Shown: one piece after another, positions 8,106 to 19,225 of the stretch
How the letters are laid out: the number at the start of each line of letters is the position of its first letter
Numbering within the stretch: position 1 is the stretch's first letter
Notes under the pieces: model-generated
Told to the model about the DNA's origin: nothing
What the model saw: only the letters and a program-made list of their open reading frames with translations
Database searches by the model: none
Translations under genes and position numbers: made by a program
Assembly (NCBI RefSeq): GCF_000284255.1
Contig: NC_017075.1
Location: forward strand, 3,348,001-3,412,000
DNA length: 64,000 nucleotides
Direction of reading: 5' to 3'
DNA from: Rubrivivax gelatinosus IL144
Lineage (GTDB): Bacteria; Pseudomonadota; Gammaproteobacteria; Burkholderiales; Burkholderiaceae_C

Positions 8106-9224
8106 TCAGCGCGGCGTCGGGATGCCCATCGTGCGCAGCGTGCGCGCCACCGCGTCGACGACGCCGTCGACGTCGGCCGGCGCCAGCGCGCCGATGCAGC
8201 CGACGCGGAAAGTCTCGACCCGCGTCAGCTTGCCCGGATAGAGGATGTAGCCGCGCTCGCGCACGCCGCGGTAGAAGGTGTCGAAGTCCCAGGCCGGGTG
8301 GCGCGGTGCGTGGAAGGTGACGATCACCGGCGACTGCACTTCGGGCCGCAGAAAGGGCTGCAGGCCCAGCGCGCCCAGGCCGTCGACGAGGCGGCGACCG
8401 TTGGCGGCGTAACGCGCGCCGCGGGCGGCGACGCCGCCTTCTTCGTCGAACTGGCGCAGCGCCTCGGCCAGCGCGGCGACGACGTGGGTCGGCGGCGTGA
8501 AGCGCCACTGCGTCGTGCGCTGCAGATAGCGCCACTGGTCGTGCAGGTCCAGCGCCAGCGAATGGCAGCGGCCGGCGCTGGCCTCCAGCGCCGTGCGACT
8601 GGCGATGACGAAGCCCATGCCGGGCACGCCTTCCAGGCCCTTGCCCGAGGCCGCGACGAGGGCGTCGAAGGGCGTCGTGCGCGCGTCGATGGCCACCGCG
8701 GCGTAGGAGCTCATCGCGTCGACGATCAGCGCCCGGCCGCGTTCGGCGACGACCCGCGCGATGTCCTCGAGCGGGTTCAGGATGCCGGTGCCGGTCTCGC
8801 AGTGCACGACGGCGACGTGGCTGAGGCCGGGGTCGGCGTCGAGCGCGGCGGCGATCGCCGCCGGCGACATCGGCTGGTCCTCGGGCACCGTCAGCTCGAC
8901 CGCGGCGCGGCCGATGGTCGCCAGGATGCGCAGGATGCGCGCGCAGTAGGCGCCGTGGTTGGGCACCAGAACCTTGCCGTCGCGCGGCACCAGCGTGCCC
9001 AGCGCGGCCTCGACGGCGAAGGTGCCGCTGCCCTGCATCGGCACCGCGACGTGGGTCTCGCCGGCGTGCACGATGTCGACGAGGCGGCGGCAGACCTCGG
9101 CGGTGATGCGGTTGAAGGCTTCGTCCCAGGAGCCGCGGTCGTGCAGCATCGCCTGCTTGGTGCGCAGCGAGGTGCTCAGCGGGCCGGGGGTCAGCAGCAG
9201 CGGGTCACGGTCGATCAGGGGCAT
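8106..9224 (-). CDS. phnW: 2-aminoethylphosphonate--pyruvate transaminase
   Basis: It transfers the amino group of AEP to pyruvate, giving phosphonoacetaldehyde and L-alanine; a PLP enzyme of fold type I, class V. The 372-residue length is normal. The N-terminal [11 protein letters not shown] and [13 protein letters not shown], the cofactor-binding [10 protein letters not shown], the PLP-contact Asp in [13 protein letters not shown] and the lysine segment [16 protein letters not shown] are all in place. It follows the permease gene by 12 bp and precedes the FAD oxidase by 1 bp, so transport and catabolism share one operon. Confidence 0.96.
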   Translation of the reverse strand: MPLIDRDPLLLTPGPLSTSLRTKQAMLHDRGSWDEAFNRITAEVCRRLVDIVHAGETHVAVPMQGSGTFAVEAALGTLVPRDGKVLVPNHGAYCARILRILATIGRAAVELTVPEDQPMSPAAIAAALDADPGLSHVAVVHCETGTGILNPLEDIARVVAERGRALIVDAMSSYAAVAIDARTTPFDALVAASGKGLEGVPGMGFVIASRTALEASAGRCHSLALDLHDQWRYLQRTTQWRFTPPTHVVAALAEALRQFDEEGGVAARGARYAANGRRLVDGLGALGLQPFLRPEVQSPVIVTFHAPRHPAWDFDTFYRGVRERGYILYPGKLTRVETFRVGCIGALAPADVDGVVDAVARTLRTMGIPTPR

Positions 9225-9236
9225 GGTCGTGTCGGG

Positions 9237-10921
9237 TCAGCGGGGGGCGAGGCGCCAGGCCTGGCGGCTCCTCAGCAGTCGTTCGGCAAGCACGTGCAGC
9301 AGGCTGTAGGCGGCGGTGGTCGCCACCACCAGCGCGGCCATCGCCGCGGCCGGGCCCAGGTCGCCGGCTTCGTCGAGGTTGAGGATCGAGACCGAGGCCG
9401 GCAGCGTCTCCGGCGAGTACAGGAAGACCAGCGCCGAGACGGTGGTCATCGCGTTGATGAACAGGTAGCGCGCGATCTCCATCACCGCCGGCAGGCACAC
9501 CGGCAGCGTCACGCGCCAGAAGGTGCGCCAGCGTGCGACCTTCAGCGACGCCGACACGGCCTCGAACTCGCGGTCCAGGCTCTTCAGCGCGGTCAGTGCC
9601 GTCAGGTGGCAGGCGCTGTAGTAGTGCACCACCGTCACCGCCACCAGCAGCGGAAAGCCGCGGTACAGCCCGCCCAGCGGGTTGCCGGGGTGGTTGAAGA
9701 ACAGGATGCAGCCGATGCCCAGCACCAGCCCGGGCACGCCCATCGGCAGCGAGGCCAAGGCCTGCACCGCCGCCGCCAGGCGGCCGTCACGCAGCCCGGT
9801 CTTCTCGATCAGCCAGGCGGTGCCGAAGACGAAAGGCGTGCCCACCAGCGCGGTGGCCAGCGCCAGCCGCAGGCTGTTGAACCAGGCGTCGCCGACGCCG
9901 GCCTCGGCCAGGCCCCAGGTGTAGTGGCGCAGCGTCGGCGCCAGGTTGTAGGGCCAGAAGGTGATGAACGAGGTGGCGACCGCCATGCCCAGCACCGCCA
10001 GCAGCGCCGCCGCGACGACGGCGACGAAGGCCAGCAGCAGCCCGTCGCGCAGCGGCTCGGGCCGGGCGACGTAAGGCACGGCGCGCGCCGTGAGGCTCGC
10101 CTGCTGGCGGCGCTGCACGAGGCGGTCGACGCCGAAGGCCAGCAGCACCGGCGTCAGCAGCAGCAGCGCGACGACGGCGCCGCGGCCGAAGTTGTGCAGG
10201 CCCACGGCCTGCACGTAGATCTCGACCGCCAGCACCGGGAAGTTGCCGCCGACGACCTTCGGGATGCCGAACTCGCTGACCGAGTAGGCGAAGACGACCA
10301 GCGCCGCGCTGACCAGGCCGTAGCGCGCCGCCGGCAGCGTGACGGTGACGAAACGCCGCCAGCGCGAGGCGCGCAGCGCGTCGGCGGCTTCGTACAGCCG
10401 CGCGTCGGCGTGGGCCAGCGCGACGACGAGGATCATCAGCGCGTGCGGAAAGGCGGCGAACACCGTCGCCAGCACGATGCCCGGCGCACCGTAGATCGAG
10501 GCGCCGCCCATCCAGCTCTTGGCCAGGCCCTGGTTGCCGAACCACTGGATGACGCCGACCGCACCGATGAGCGACGGCCCGAGCAGCGGTGACAGCCCGA
10601 ACACGCGCCACAGCGGCTTGGCCGGCAGCGTGCTGCGCTGCAAGGCGTAGGCGTAGACGAAGGCCAGCGGCACGGTGATCGCCGTCACCAGCGCCGCGAT
10701 CCACAACGTGTTCCAGGCCGCGGTGGCGACGCCCGGCGTCGCCGCGAACTCGCGGAACCGCGCCAGGCTCCACTGCCCGGCGTCGTCGACCAGGCTCTGG
10801 CCCAGCAGCGCCGCCAGCGGCGCCAGCAGGAACAGCGCCAAGAGCGCCGCCGCGCCCAGCAGCAGCAGGCGCGGGCCGGTCTCGGCCGGTGCGATGCGCG
10901 GCCAGGGCGCGGCGACAGTAT

Positions 10922-10925
<4 letters not shown>
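9237..10925 (-). CDS. phnU: AEP ABC transporter permease (double-domain PhnU/PhnV type)
   Basis: A 562-residue inner-membrane permease with two binding-protein-dependent modules. It carries at least ten long hydrophobic segments and the two cytoplasmic coupling motifs: LYEAADALRASRWRRFVTVTLP in the first half and FEAVSASLKVARWRTFWRVTLP in the second. The fused two-module form is the one seen in the AEP importers usually named PhnSTU. Its start overlaps the stop of the ATPase gene by 4 bp (ATGA at 10922-10925), so the order of translation is binding protein, ATPase, permease. Together they bring aminophosphonates into the cytoplasm. Confidence 0.92.
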
Positions 10926-11983
<1,058 letters not shown>

Positions 11984-11992
11984 CGGCCGCGC

Positions 11993-13018
11993 TTACTTCT
12001 TCGGCTCGGACTTGGCGCCGTAACGCTTCTGCCACTCGGCCAGCACCGCGTCGCGGTTCCTGGCCATCCAGCCGAAGTCGTTCTTCACCAGGCGCTGCTC
12101 GTAGTCGGTCGGCACGTACTTCAGCCGCGTCGCGATGCCCGGGATCGCGGTGATCGCGAAGTTCTTCGCGTACAGCTCGTTGGCTTCGCGCGTGCTCGCC
12201 CAGTCGGCCAGCTTCTTGGCCGCCTCGAGCTTGGGCGTGCCCTTGACGATGGCGATCGCCTCCAGGTCCCAGCCCAGGCCTTCCTTGGGGAAGATGACGT
12301 CGATCGGCGCGCCCTTGCTGCGCACGGCGTTGGCGCGGTACTCGAAGGAGATGCCGACCGGGAACTCGCCGTTGCCGGCCAGCACGCAGGGCTTGGAGCC
12401 GGAGTGGGTGTAGACCGCGACGTTGTCGTGCAATCGGTCCATGTACTGCCAGCCGCCCTGCTCGCCGAAGAGCTGCAGCCAGGCGGTGACGTCGAGGAAG
12501 CCGGTGCCCGAGGAGTTCGGGTTGGGCATCACGATCTTGCCCTTGAACTCGGGCTTGAGCAGGTCCTTCCAGCTCTCGATGCGCGGCAGGCCCTGCTTCT
12601 GCGCCTCGACGACGTTGTAGCAGATGGCCGCGCCCCAGACGTCCATGCCGACCCAGGCCGGCGCCGCGCCGGCGGCGCGGAAACGCGTCTGCACGGCCTT
12701 CAGGTTGGCCGGCGCGTAAGGCTGCAGCATGCCTTCGCGGTCGAAGACGACCATGCTCGACGCGGCCACGCCCATGATGACGTCGGCCACCGGTTTGTCC
12801 TTCTCGGCCAGCAGCTTGGCGGTGACGATGCCGGTGGAGTCGCGTGTCCACTTCAGCTCGATGTCCGGGTAGGCCTTGTTGAAGCCTTCCTGGTAGGCCT
12901 TGAGCTGGTCGGTCTCCAGCGCGGTGTAGACGTTCAGCGTGGTCTTCTCGGCAAACGCCGGGAAGGCGGCGGCCAGCGCCAGCGTGGCCAGGATCGGGGC
13001 GAGAGCGAAACGCGTCAT
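11993..13018 (-). CDS. phnS: AEP ABC transporter substrate-binding protein
   Basis: A periplasmic binding protein of the iron/spermidine/phosphonate cluster, 341 residues. ATG 13018 gives a classic signal peptide (MTRFALAPILATLALAAAFPAFA, then EKTTLNVYTALE) and has a CGGAG ribosome site about 10 bases upstream; a longer reading would add 20 Pro-rich residues. The mature start LNVYTALETDQLKAYQEGFNKAYPDIEL is the typical first lobe of these proteins. It is the first gene of the minus-strand operon phnS-T-U-W-FAD-X, and faces the GntR regulator across a 170-bp region. Confidence 0.92.
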   Translation of the reverse strand: MTRFALAPILATLALAAAFPAFAEKTTLNVYTALETDQLKAYQEGFNKAYPDIELKWTRDSTGIVTAKLLAEKDKPVADVIMGVAASSMVVFDREGMLQPYAPANLKAVQTRFRAAGAAPAWVGMDVWGAAICYNVVEAQKQGLPRIESWKDLLKPEFKGKIVMPNPNSSGTGFLDVTAWLQLFGEQGGWQYMDRLHDNVAVYTHSGSKPCVLAGNGEFPVGISFEYRANAVRSKGAPIDVIFPKEGLGWDLEAIAIVKGTPKLEAAKKLADWASTREANELYAKNFAITAIPGIATRLKYVPTDYEQRLVKNDFGWMARNRDAVLAEWQKRYGAKSEPKK

Positions 13019-13100
13019 CGGGTTGACTCCGGGAAGTGGGACAACGGGAACCGGCCGCGAACGGCTTGTGGGCGGCACCTTAGGCAGGCTCGATGTCCGT

Positions 13101-13140
13101 TTGTTGACAATCTGCAGTCGACAGTCGGCAGTTGACGATC
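13101..13140. promoter_or_regulatory. Divergent control region with direct repeats, phn locus
   Basis: Between phnS (minus) and the GntR gene (plus) lie two near-identical 9-mers in the same direction, GCAGTCGAC at 13114-13122 and GCAGTTGAC at 13128-13136 (14-bp period), next to TTGACA at 13104-13109. Repeats of this kind in front of a divergent GntR gene are candidates for its operator. No binding can be shown from sequence. Confidence 0.35.
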
Positions 13141-13188
13141 CGCCAGCGGCGTCTTTACGATCCGCGCCCGTCGACCCCTGCCGCGCCC

Positions 13189-13872
13189 ATGAGCACCTCC
13201 ACCGTCACCCGCGAAGCCGCCCTGGCGCTGATGCAGAGCACCTCGCTCGCGCGGCTGGCCGCCGAGTCGGTGGAGGCGCTGATCCTGGCCGGCGAGCTGG
13301 GCCCCGGCGCGCGCCTGAACGAAGCCGCGCTGGCGCAGCGCCTGGGCGTCTCGCGCGGGCCGCTGCGCGAGGCGTTGCGCCTGCTCGAAGAAGGCGGCCT
13401 GGTGCGCCAGGAGAAGAACCGCGGCGCCTTCGTGCGCGAGATCCCGCTGGCCGAGGCCGCCGAGCTTTACGAGCTGCGCGCCGGCCTGGACGCCACCGCC
13501 GGCCGGCTGCTGGCCACGCGCATCACGCCCGAGCAGCTGGCCGAGCTGCGTGCGCTGACCGCGGCGATGAGCGCCGTCGGCGAACACGAGGTCGACCGCT
13601 TCCACGAGCTGAACCTCGGTTTCCACGACCGCCTCGTCGTGCTCGCCGGCAACGCGGCGCTGCTGGAGACCTACCGCCGCACGACGCGGCTGCTGGCGCT
13701 GTTCCGCCGCCGCAACCTGCTGGCGCCGCGGGCGATCCCGCGTTTCGCCGAGGAACACGCGGCCATCGTCGAACGCCTGGCCGCCGGCGACGCCGCCGGT
13801 GCCGCCGAAGCGCTGTTCGCCCATGCCGACGGCGGCCGGCGGCGCATGCTGGCCGACGGCGAGCTGGGCTGA
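13189..13872 (+). CDS. GntR family regulator, FCD type (phosphonate locus)
   Basis: A 227-residue regulator with an N-terminal winged helix of GntR type (ILAGELGPGARLNEAALAQRLGVSRGPLREALRLLEEGGLV, about 28-68) and a C-terminal FCD ligand domain (YELRAGLDATAGRLLA, then FHELNLGFHDRL with candidate metal or ligand His residues). ATG 13189 is chosen because the alternative at 13132 lies inside the repeated control region. It is followed 2 bp later by pbfA and is divergent from phnS, so it probably represses the whole aminophosphonate locus, with AEP or phosphonoacetaldehyde as likely effector. That effector is inference. Confidence 0.88.
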   Translation: MSTSTVTREAALALMQSTSLARLAAESVEALILAGELGPGARLNEAALAQRLGVSRGPLREALRLLEEGGLVRQEKNRGAFVREIPLAEAAELYELRAGLDATAGRLLATRITPEQLAELRALTAAMSAVGEHEVDRFHELNLGFHDRLVVLAGNAALLETYRRTTRLLALFRRRNLLAPRAIPRFAEEHAAIVERLAAGDAAGAAEALFAHADGGRRRMLADGELG

Positions 13873-13874
13873 CG

Positions 13875-15227
13875 ATGAACCCCGCGCCCGACGCCTCCGA
13901 AGGCGATCTGAACCTCGGCCGGGCGCGCCAGGACTGGCAGGCCCGGCACCTGGACGAACCGACACGCGCGCTGCTTGCCGAAGACGCACGCTGGTTCTTC
14001 CACCAGGCGCTGTCCACGCCCTGCCTGAACGCGCTGGAGTCGGCGGGCGGCGGCTGGCTGACCGACACCGCCGGGCGGCGCGTGCTGGACCTGCACGGCA
14101 ACAGCCTGCACCAGGTCGGCCACGGCCACCCGCGTGTCGTCGCGGCGATCACCGAGACGCTGGCGACACTGCCCTTCAGCCCGCGGCGCTACACCAACCG
14201 CCCGGCGGTCGAACTGGCACGCCGGCTCTGCGGCCTGGCGCCGATGCCCGACGCCAAGCTGCTGCTGGCGCCCGGCGGCACGGCGGCGATCGGCATCGCG
14301 CTGAAGCTGGCGCGCGTCGTCACCGGGCGCTTCAAGACGATCTCGATGTGGGACGCCTTCCACGGCGCCTCGCTGGACGCGATCTCCGTCGGCGGCGAAG
14401 CGGCGTTCCGCCGCGGCATCGGCCCGCTGCTGCCGGGCAGCGAACACGTGCCGCCGCACGCCCCGCAGGCCTGCGCCTTCGGCTGCGGCGGGCAATGCGC
14501 GCTGCGCTGCGCCGACTACGTCGAGTACGTGCTGCGCAAGGAAGGCGACGTCGCCGCGGTCGTCGTCGAGACCGTGCGCTGCACCGACGTGCAGGTGCCG
14601 CCGCCCGACTACTACCGCCGCCTGCGCGCCGCCTGCGACCGCCACGGCGCGCTGCTGATCCTCGACGAGATCCCGATCGCGCTGGGCCGCACCGGGCGCA
14701 TGTTCGCCGTCGAGCACTACGGCATCGAGCCCGACATGCTGGTGCTGGGCAAGGGCCTGGGCGGCGGCTCGATGCCGCTGGCGGCGCTGGTCGCGCGCGG
14801 GCGCTTCGACGTCGCCCAGGCGATCTCGCTGGGCCACTACACGCACGAGAAGAACCCGGTGGCCAGCGCCGCGGCGCTGGCGACGCTGGACGTCATCGCC
14901 GACGAAGGCCTGGTCGAACGCAGCCGCGATCTGGGCGCGGCGCTGCTGGCGCGGCTGCGCGCCGAATGCGCTGGCCTGCCCTGGGTCGCCGAGGTGCGTG
15001 GCCTGGGCCTGCTGCTGGGCATCGAGCTGCGCGACGGCGGCGGCCTGGCGGCCGAAGCGCGCGCCGAGGCGCTGCTCTACCGCTGCCTGTCGGCCGGCCT
15101 GTCGTTCAAGCTCGGCCAGGGCCGTGTGCTGGTGCTGGCGCCGCCGCTGAACCTGCCGCAGGCCGACCTGGACTGGGCGCTGGAGCAGTTGCTGGCCGCG
15201 CTGCGCCTGGCCGACCCGCGCGCCTGA
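13875..15227 (+). CDS. pbfA: PLP-dependent (R)-1-hydroxy-2-aminoethylphosphonate ammonia-lyase
   Basis: A 450-residue class III aminotransferase-fold protein. Its sequence and place in an AEP cluster match PbfA, which removes ammonia from (R)-1-hydroxy-AEP to give phosphonoacetaldehyde. PLP residues are in place: Asp264 in LILDEIPIALGRTG and the Schiff-base Lys293 in VLGKGLGGGSMPL. WDAFHGASLDA (about 159-169) is the usual cofactor loop. An unusual run of four evenly spaced cysteines (200, 204, 208, 212) precedes ADYVEYVLRKEGDVAAVV. It starts 2 bp after the GntR gene and ends 3 bp before the next convergent gene. A plain omega-aminotransferase is the alternative reading. Confidence 0.88.
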   Translation: MNPAPDASEGDLNLGRARQDWQARHLDEPTRALLAEDARWFFHQALSTPCLNALESAGGGWLTDTAGRRVLDLHGNSLHQVGHGHPRVVAAITETLATLPFSPRRYTNRPAVELARRLCGLAPMPDAKLLLAPGGTAAIGIALKLARVVTGRFKTISMWDAFHGASLDAISVGGEAAFRRGIGPLLPGSEHVPPHAPQACAFGCGGQCALRCADYVEYVLRKEGDVAAVVVETVRCTDVQVPPPDYYRRLRAACDRHGALLILDEIPIALGRTGRMFAVEHYGIEPDMLVLGKGLGGGSMPLAALVARGRFDVAQAISLGHYTHEKNPVASAAALATLDVIADEGLVERSRDLGAALLARLRAECAGLPWVAEVRGLGLLLGIELRDGGGLAAEARAEALLYRCLSAGLSFKLGQGRVLVLAPPLNLPQADLDWALEQLLAALRLADPRA

Positions 15228-15229
15228 CC

Positions 15230-17092
15230 TCAGGTCGCCGGCTCGGCCGGCCGCAGCGCCGTCAGCGGCGCCACGCCTTGCACATGGATCGACAGACCGG
15301 TCTGCTTGGCGGTCTGCTTGGCACGCGCGGCGGCGCTGGCGACGTCGGAGGCGCTGCGGAACAGCGTGCCGGCCGCGATCTCGACGATGCCCATGTACAG
15401 CGAGACGAAGCCGAAGAAACGTTCGACGCCGTGGCGGTCCTCGGCGCGGATGCCGCCGGCGGCCTGCGCGTCCTCGTCGTAGAGGCCGACCGCGGCGGCG
15501 TCGAAGTCGGCCACCATGCGCTCGCAGCGCGCGCGCCAGTCGCAGCTCTGGAACAGGATGACGAAGTCGTCGCCGCCGACGTGGCCGACGAAGTCGCGCC
15601 GCGGGTCGGCGTGGGCCTGGATCGTCGCCGCCAGCAGCTTGATCATGCGGTCGCCGCACCAGTAGCCGTAGTGGTCGTTGAAGGGCTTGAACTGCGCCAG
15701 GTCGGCGTAGCAGGCGACGAAACTCGCGCCGGCGGCCTGCAGGCGTTCGATGTGCTCGCTGATCGGGCTGTTGCCGGGCAGGAAGGTCAGCGGGTTGGCG
15801 TGGCGCGCGGCCTCGATGCGGCTCTCGGTCACCTGGCGCACCAGCTGCTGGCCGGTGCCCAGGCCGCGGTAGCGGCCGTTGTCGACGTAGACGAAACCTT
15901 CGCTCAGGTAGCGCTGGTCGGGCGAGGTCAGCAGCTCGGCGAGTTCGTCGATGCCGGCGTTGACGTCGACCAGCGTCGGCTCGGTGTTGGCGAAGGCCAG
16001 GCAGGGTTTGCGCCCGCAGACCTCCTTGAAGTAGAGCTTGGCGTAGCGGTCCAGGCACTGCTGGCGGCCGACCAGCGCCACCGGGCGATCGCCGTCGACC
16101 AGCGCGATGGCGTGCCACTCGGGGTGCGCGGTGAACATCGCGACGACCTGGTCGTTGGTCGCGTCCAGGCCCACCGGCGGCGCCTCGACGATCTTGGCCT
16201 GGCTCAGCCGGCGCGGCAGCGGCGCGGTGCGTTCGGTGGGCAGCACGGCGATCTGGCGGTCGTTCAGCACGGTCAGCGCCTCGGGCTCGGGCGCGGCGCG
16301 TGGCGAGGCCGCCGGGCGGCCGAGCAGATAACCCTGCACCAGCGGGCAGCCCAGGTCGCGCAGCACACGCAGGTCTTCCTGCGTCTCGACGCCTTCGGCG
16401 ACGAGCATCGTGCCGAAGGTGTCGGCGATCTGCATCAGCGCGCGCAGCGTGCGCAGGCGTTTGGGCTGCTGGGCGATGTCGCGGCTGAAGTACTTGTCGA
16501 TCTTGACGACGTCGGGGTTCAGCTCGGACCACAGGCGCAGGCTGGAGCGGCCGTCGCCGAAGTCGTCGAGCACGAAGCTCATGCCGGCGCCGTGCACGAC
16601 GTCGGCGACCTCGACGAGCAGCGGGATGTCGGCGACCCGCTCGTGCTCGGTGATCTCGAAGGCCACGCTCTGCGGGTTGACGCCGCGCGACTGCACGCTG
16701 TGGGCGATGTCCTGCGCGCTGCGCCCGGCGAAGCAGCGCGCCAGCGCCGAGGCGCTGATGTTGACGAACAGCCGTCCGGCCTGGCGCATCGCGGCCCAGC
16801 GCTCCAGCGCCAGCACGACGCAGGCGACCTCGAACTCCTGCAACAGGCCCTCCTGGCGCGCCTGCGCCAGCAGCGCCTCGGCGCCGTGCAGCGCCGTGCC
16901 GCGTGGGCCGCGCACCAGCGCCTCGTGGGCGTGGATCGCGCCGTCGGCCAGCGAGACGATGGGCTGGAAGTGGATCTCCAGCGCCCGTTCCTGCATCAGG
17001 CGCGCCAAGGGCCGGGAGGTGTCACCGAGATCGAATTTCATCGGGTCGGATACCGGGTCGGAGTGAGCCTGGAAGTGCCGCAGCGCGCTCAT
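15230..17092 (-). CDS. EAL-CBS-GGDEF c-di-GMP signalling protein
   Basis: A 620-residue cytoplasmic protein with an N-terminal EAL phosphodiesterase domain (about 30-265), a central CBS-pair-like region (about 300-420) and a C-terminal GGDEF domain (about 430-600). The EAL catalytic set looks complete: E57 in [43 protein letters not shown] and VAEGVET. The cyclase motif is altered to GGDDF (506-510). It should therefore degrade c-di-GMP, while cyclase activity is uncertain. Its start overlaps the chemoreceptor stop by 4 bases (ATGA at 17089-17092), so it is co-translated with that receptor and probably links its signal to c-di-GMP. Confidence 0.9.
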   Translation of the reverse strand: MSALRHFQAHSDPVSDPMKFDLGDTSRPLARLMQERALEIHFQPIVSLADGAIHAHEALVRGPRGTALHGAEALLAQARQEGLLQEFEVACVVLALERWAAMRQAGRLFVNISASALARCFAGRSAQDIAHSVQSRGVNPQSVAFEITEHERVADIPLLVEVADVVHGAGMSFVLDDFGDGRSSLRLWSELNPDVVKIDKYFSRDIAQQPKRLRTLRALMQIADTFGTMLVAEGVETQEDLRVLRDLGCPLVQGYLLGRPAASPRAAPEPEALTVLNDRQIAVLPTERTAPLPRRLSQAKIVEAPPVGLDATNDQVVAMFTAHPEWHAIALVDGDRPVALVGRQQCLDRYAKLYFKEVCGRKPCLAFANTEPTLVDVNAGIDELAELLTSPDQRYLSEGFVYVDNGRYRGLGTGQQLVRQVTESRIEAARHANPLTFLPGNSPISEHIERLQAAGASFVACYADLAQFKPFNDHYGYWCGDRMIKLLAATIQAHADPRRDFVGHVGGDDFVILFQSCDWRARCERMVADFDAAAVGLYDEDAQAAGGIRAEDRHGVERFFGFVSLYMGIVEIAAGTLFRSASDVASAAARAKQTAKQTGLSIHVQGVAPLTALRPAEPAT

Positions 17093-19020
17093 GCGAGGAC
17101 TCCTTCGCTGCCGCCGCCGGTGCGAAAACGCGCCACCGTCGCCACCAACTCCTCGGCCTGGCGCTCGAGCTCGGCGGTGGCGGCGGCGGTCTGCTCGACC
17201 AGCGCGCCGTTGTGCTGCGTGGCCGCGTCCAGCGCCTGCAGCGCGGCGACCACCTGGCGCACCTCGTGGCCCTGGCGCGCCGCGCCTTCGGCGATCGTCG
17301 CCACCAGCGCGCGCGCCTCGCCGGCCTCGCCGACGATGGCCTGCATGCGCTGGCCGGCGCTGCGCACGACGGCGCTGCCGGCGCGCACGCCGTCGACGTT
17401 CTCGCCGATCAAGGCCTTGATCTCGCGCGCCGCGTCGGCCGAGCGCCGCGCCAGCAGGCGCACCTCGGCGGCGACGACGGCGAAGCCGCGCCCCTGCTCG
17501 CCGGCCCGCGCCGCCTCGACGGCGGCGTTGAGCGCCAGCAGATTGGTCTGGAAGGCGATGCCGTCGATCGTGTCGACGATGGCCGCGATGCGCCCGGCCG
17601 AGGCGTCGACCCGGGCCATCGTGCGCACCGCCTCGTCCATCGTCTGCTGGCTGGCGCGCGCCGCCTGGACGTAGGCGTCGGCCACCGCAGCGGCACGGCC
17701 CGAGCGCTGCTCGCCGTCGGCGGCGTCGCTGCCGATGCGCTCCAGCGCAGCATGCGTCTGCTGCAGCCCGGCGGCGGCCTGTTCGCTGCGCTGCGACAGG
17801 TCGCCGGCGCCAGCGGCGATCTCGCGCCCGGCGCGCGCCACGGCTTCGGCCGCCGCGCGCACCTGGTCGACCACCTCGCGCAGCGACTCGCGCGCCTGGG
17901 CCGCACCACGCTGCAGCTCGGCGGCTTCGTCGCGGCCGGGCGGCAGCGGCGCCGGGCGCAGGTCGCCACGTGCGATGCGACCGAGCTCCTGGCCGACGGC
18001 GGCGAAGCCCGTTTCCAGCGAACGCGCGAAGCAGACGAAGAGGTAGGCCGCAAGCAGCAGCGCGCCGCCCAGCAGCGCCGCGTGCAGCGCGCTGCGGCGC
18101 GCCAGCTCGGCGCGGCGTTCGGCCAGCCGGGCATCGACCGGCGGCAGCGCCGCGGCGGCCTGCTGCCACAGCGTGTGCAGCGCCGCCCGGCCCTGGGCGT
18201 AGACCTCGTCGGGCGTGAAGGCGTCGCGCACCAGCGCCGAGACGTCGGCGGCCTGCACGAAAGCCGCGGCCGGCGAAGCGGCCAGGCCGGCGTCGGCCAG
18301 CGCCGCGCTGGCCCGCGCCTGCCAGGCCGCCTGGCGCTGGTACTGCGCCGGCTCGTCGAGCGCGCCGCGCACGACGCCGTGCACCGCCCAGCCCCACAGC
18401 GAGGCGCTGTCGGCCGCGGCGCGCGGCAGCGCCAGCAGCGCCCGGCGCACCGGGTCGGCGACCTCGGAGTCGGCGTCGTGCGCCAGTTCGCCCTGACCGA
18501 GCAGCGCCGGGATCGTCTCGGCGGCCGCCGTAGCGGCGGCGTCGGCCGCGTCGGCGCCCGCGGCGTCGGCGCCGGCCTCGGCCGGCATCGCGGCGAGCCG
18601 GCTGCGCAGCGTGTCCAGCGGCGGCGCGCCCGCCGTCTGGCCCAGCGCCGCGAGCGCGGCACGGGCGCGCGCCAGCGCATCGCGATAGTCGGCCGCCGCG
18701 GCCTCGTGGCCGGCGGCCGTGGCGCGCGCGGCGCCTTGTGCGGTCTGCACCGCCTCGGCCAGCGGCAGCAGCTGCGCGGCGACGGCCAGCGCATCGCGCT
18801 CGGCCTGCGCGGCCTGCGCCTGCTCGAACCCGGCACGCACCAGGACGCCACCGGTGACGAGCGCCGGCGCCAGCAGCACGGCACAGATGACGGCCGCCTT
18901 GGCGCGCAGGCGCAGCGGGCCGAACAGACGCATGCCAGGTGACAAGAGGCCACCGGTCGACGGCTTCGCGGCTCGCGGGCGGCGTGCGGACGGGAGGACG
19001 GAATCAGGGAACGAAGTCAT
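17089..19020 (-). CDS. Methyl-accepting chemotaxis protein
   Basis: A transmembrane chemoreceptor of 643 residues. It has TM1 at about 41-61, a long Ala-rich periplasmic domain (about 62-312), TM2 at about 313-331, a HAMP-like linker, and the conserved signalling hairpin near residues 476-505 ([22 protein letters not shown], then GRGFAVVA). No C-terminal CheR/CheB docking pentapeptide is present. The ligand is not apparent. It overlaps the EAL/GGDEF gene by 4 bp, and a sigma-28-like promoter lies about 43 bp upstream of ATG 19020. A second possible start, 18933, would shorten only the N-terminal tail. Confidence 0.92.
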   Translation of the reverse strand: MTSFPDSVLPSARRPRAAKPSTGGLLSPGMRLFGPLRLRAKAAVICAVLLAPALVTGGVLVRAGFEQAQAAQAERDALAVAAQLLPLAEAVQTAQGAARATAAGHEAAAADYRDALARARAALAALGQTAGAPPLDTLRSRLAAMPAEAGADAAGADAADAAATAAAETIPALLGQGELAHDADSEVADPVRRALLALPRAAADSASLWGWAVHGVVRGALDEPAQYQRQAAWQARASAALADAGLAASPAAAFVQAADVSALVRDAFTPDEVYAQGRAALHTLWQQAAAALPPVDARLAERRAELARRSALHAALLGGALLLAAYLFVCFARSLETGFAAVGQELGRIARGDLRPAPLPPGRDEAAELQRGAAQARESLREVVDQVRAAAEAVARAGREIAAGAGDLSQRSEQAAAGLQQTHAALERIGSDAADGEQRSGRAAAVADAYVQAARASQQTMDEAVRTMARVDASAGRIAAIVDTIDGIAFQTNLLALNAAVEAARAGEQGRGFAVVAAEVRLLARRSADAAREIKALIGENVDGVRAGSAVVRSAGQRMQAIVGEAGEARALVATIAEGAARQGHEVRQVVAALQALDAATQHNGALVEQTAAATAELERQAEELVATVARFRTGGGSEGVLA

Positions 19021-19025
19021 GGCAG

Positions 19026-19042
19026 CCAGCCTTCGGGGCTGG
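19026..19042 (-). promoter_or_regulatory. Hairpin over the chemoreceptor ribosome-binding region
   Basis: On the minus strand a 6-bp stem (CCAGCC / GGCTGG, loop CCGAA) ends five bases before ATG 19020. The only purine-rich ribosome-site candidate (GAAGG) is inside it. The fold may limit translation of the receptor and, through coupling, of the EAL gene. Confidence 0.35.
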
Positions 19043-19062
19043 TCCTCGGGAAAACGCCCGGA

Positions 19063-19089
19063 ATATCGGCGTAAACCCCTAGAAAGTTA
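19063..19089 (-). promoter_or_regulatory. Sigma-28 (FliA)-type promoter for the chemoreceptor
   Basis: Minus-strand reading gives TAACTTTC, an 11-base spacer, then GCCGATAT. The sigma-28 consensus is TAAAGTTT-N11-GCCGATAA, so the -10 matches 7 of 8 and the spacer is exact. Its place ahead of a chemotaxis receptor supports control with the flagellar regulon. Confidence 0.65.
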
Positions 19090-19225
19090 ATCAGCGAAAC
19101 TCAAGAAAACAGCTGAAATATCGCCCCGAGAGTCATCAAACGGTCACCGAGGAGCGATACAGCGCAATTCCAAACATAATCTTCAGAGTATCGTCACGAA
19201 ACTGACACGGAAATATGCGAGGGGC

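Noticed and set aside
7422..10592. 1056-codon plus-strand open frame opposite phnW and phnU
   Set aside because: It is antisense to three well-supported phn genes, rich in Arg, Ala, Gly and His as GC-driven shadows are, with no domain.
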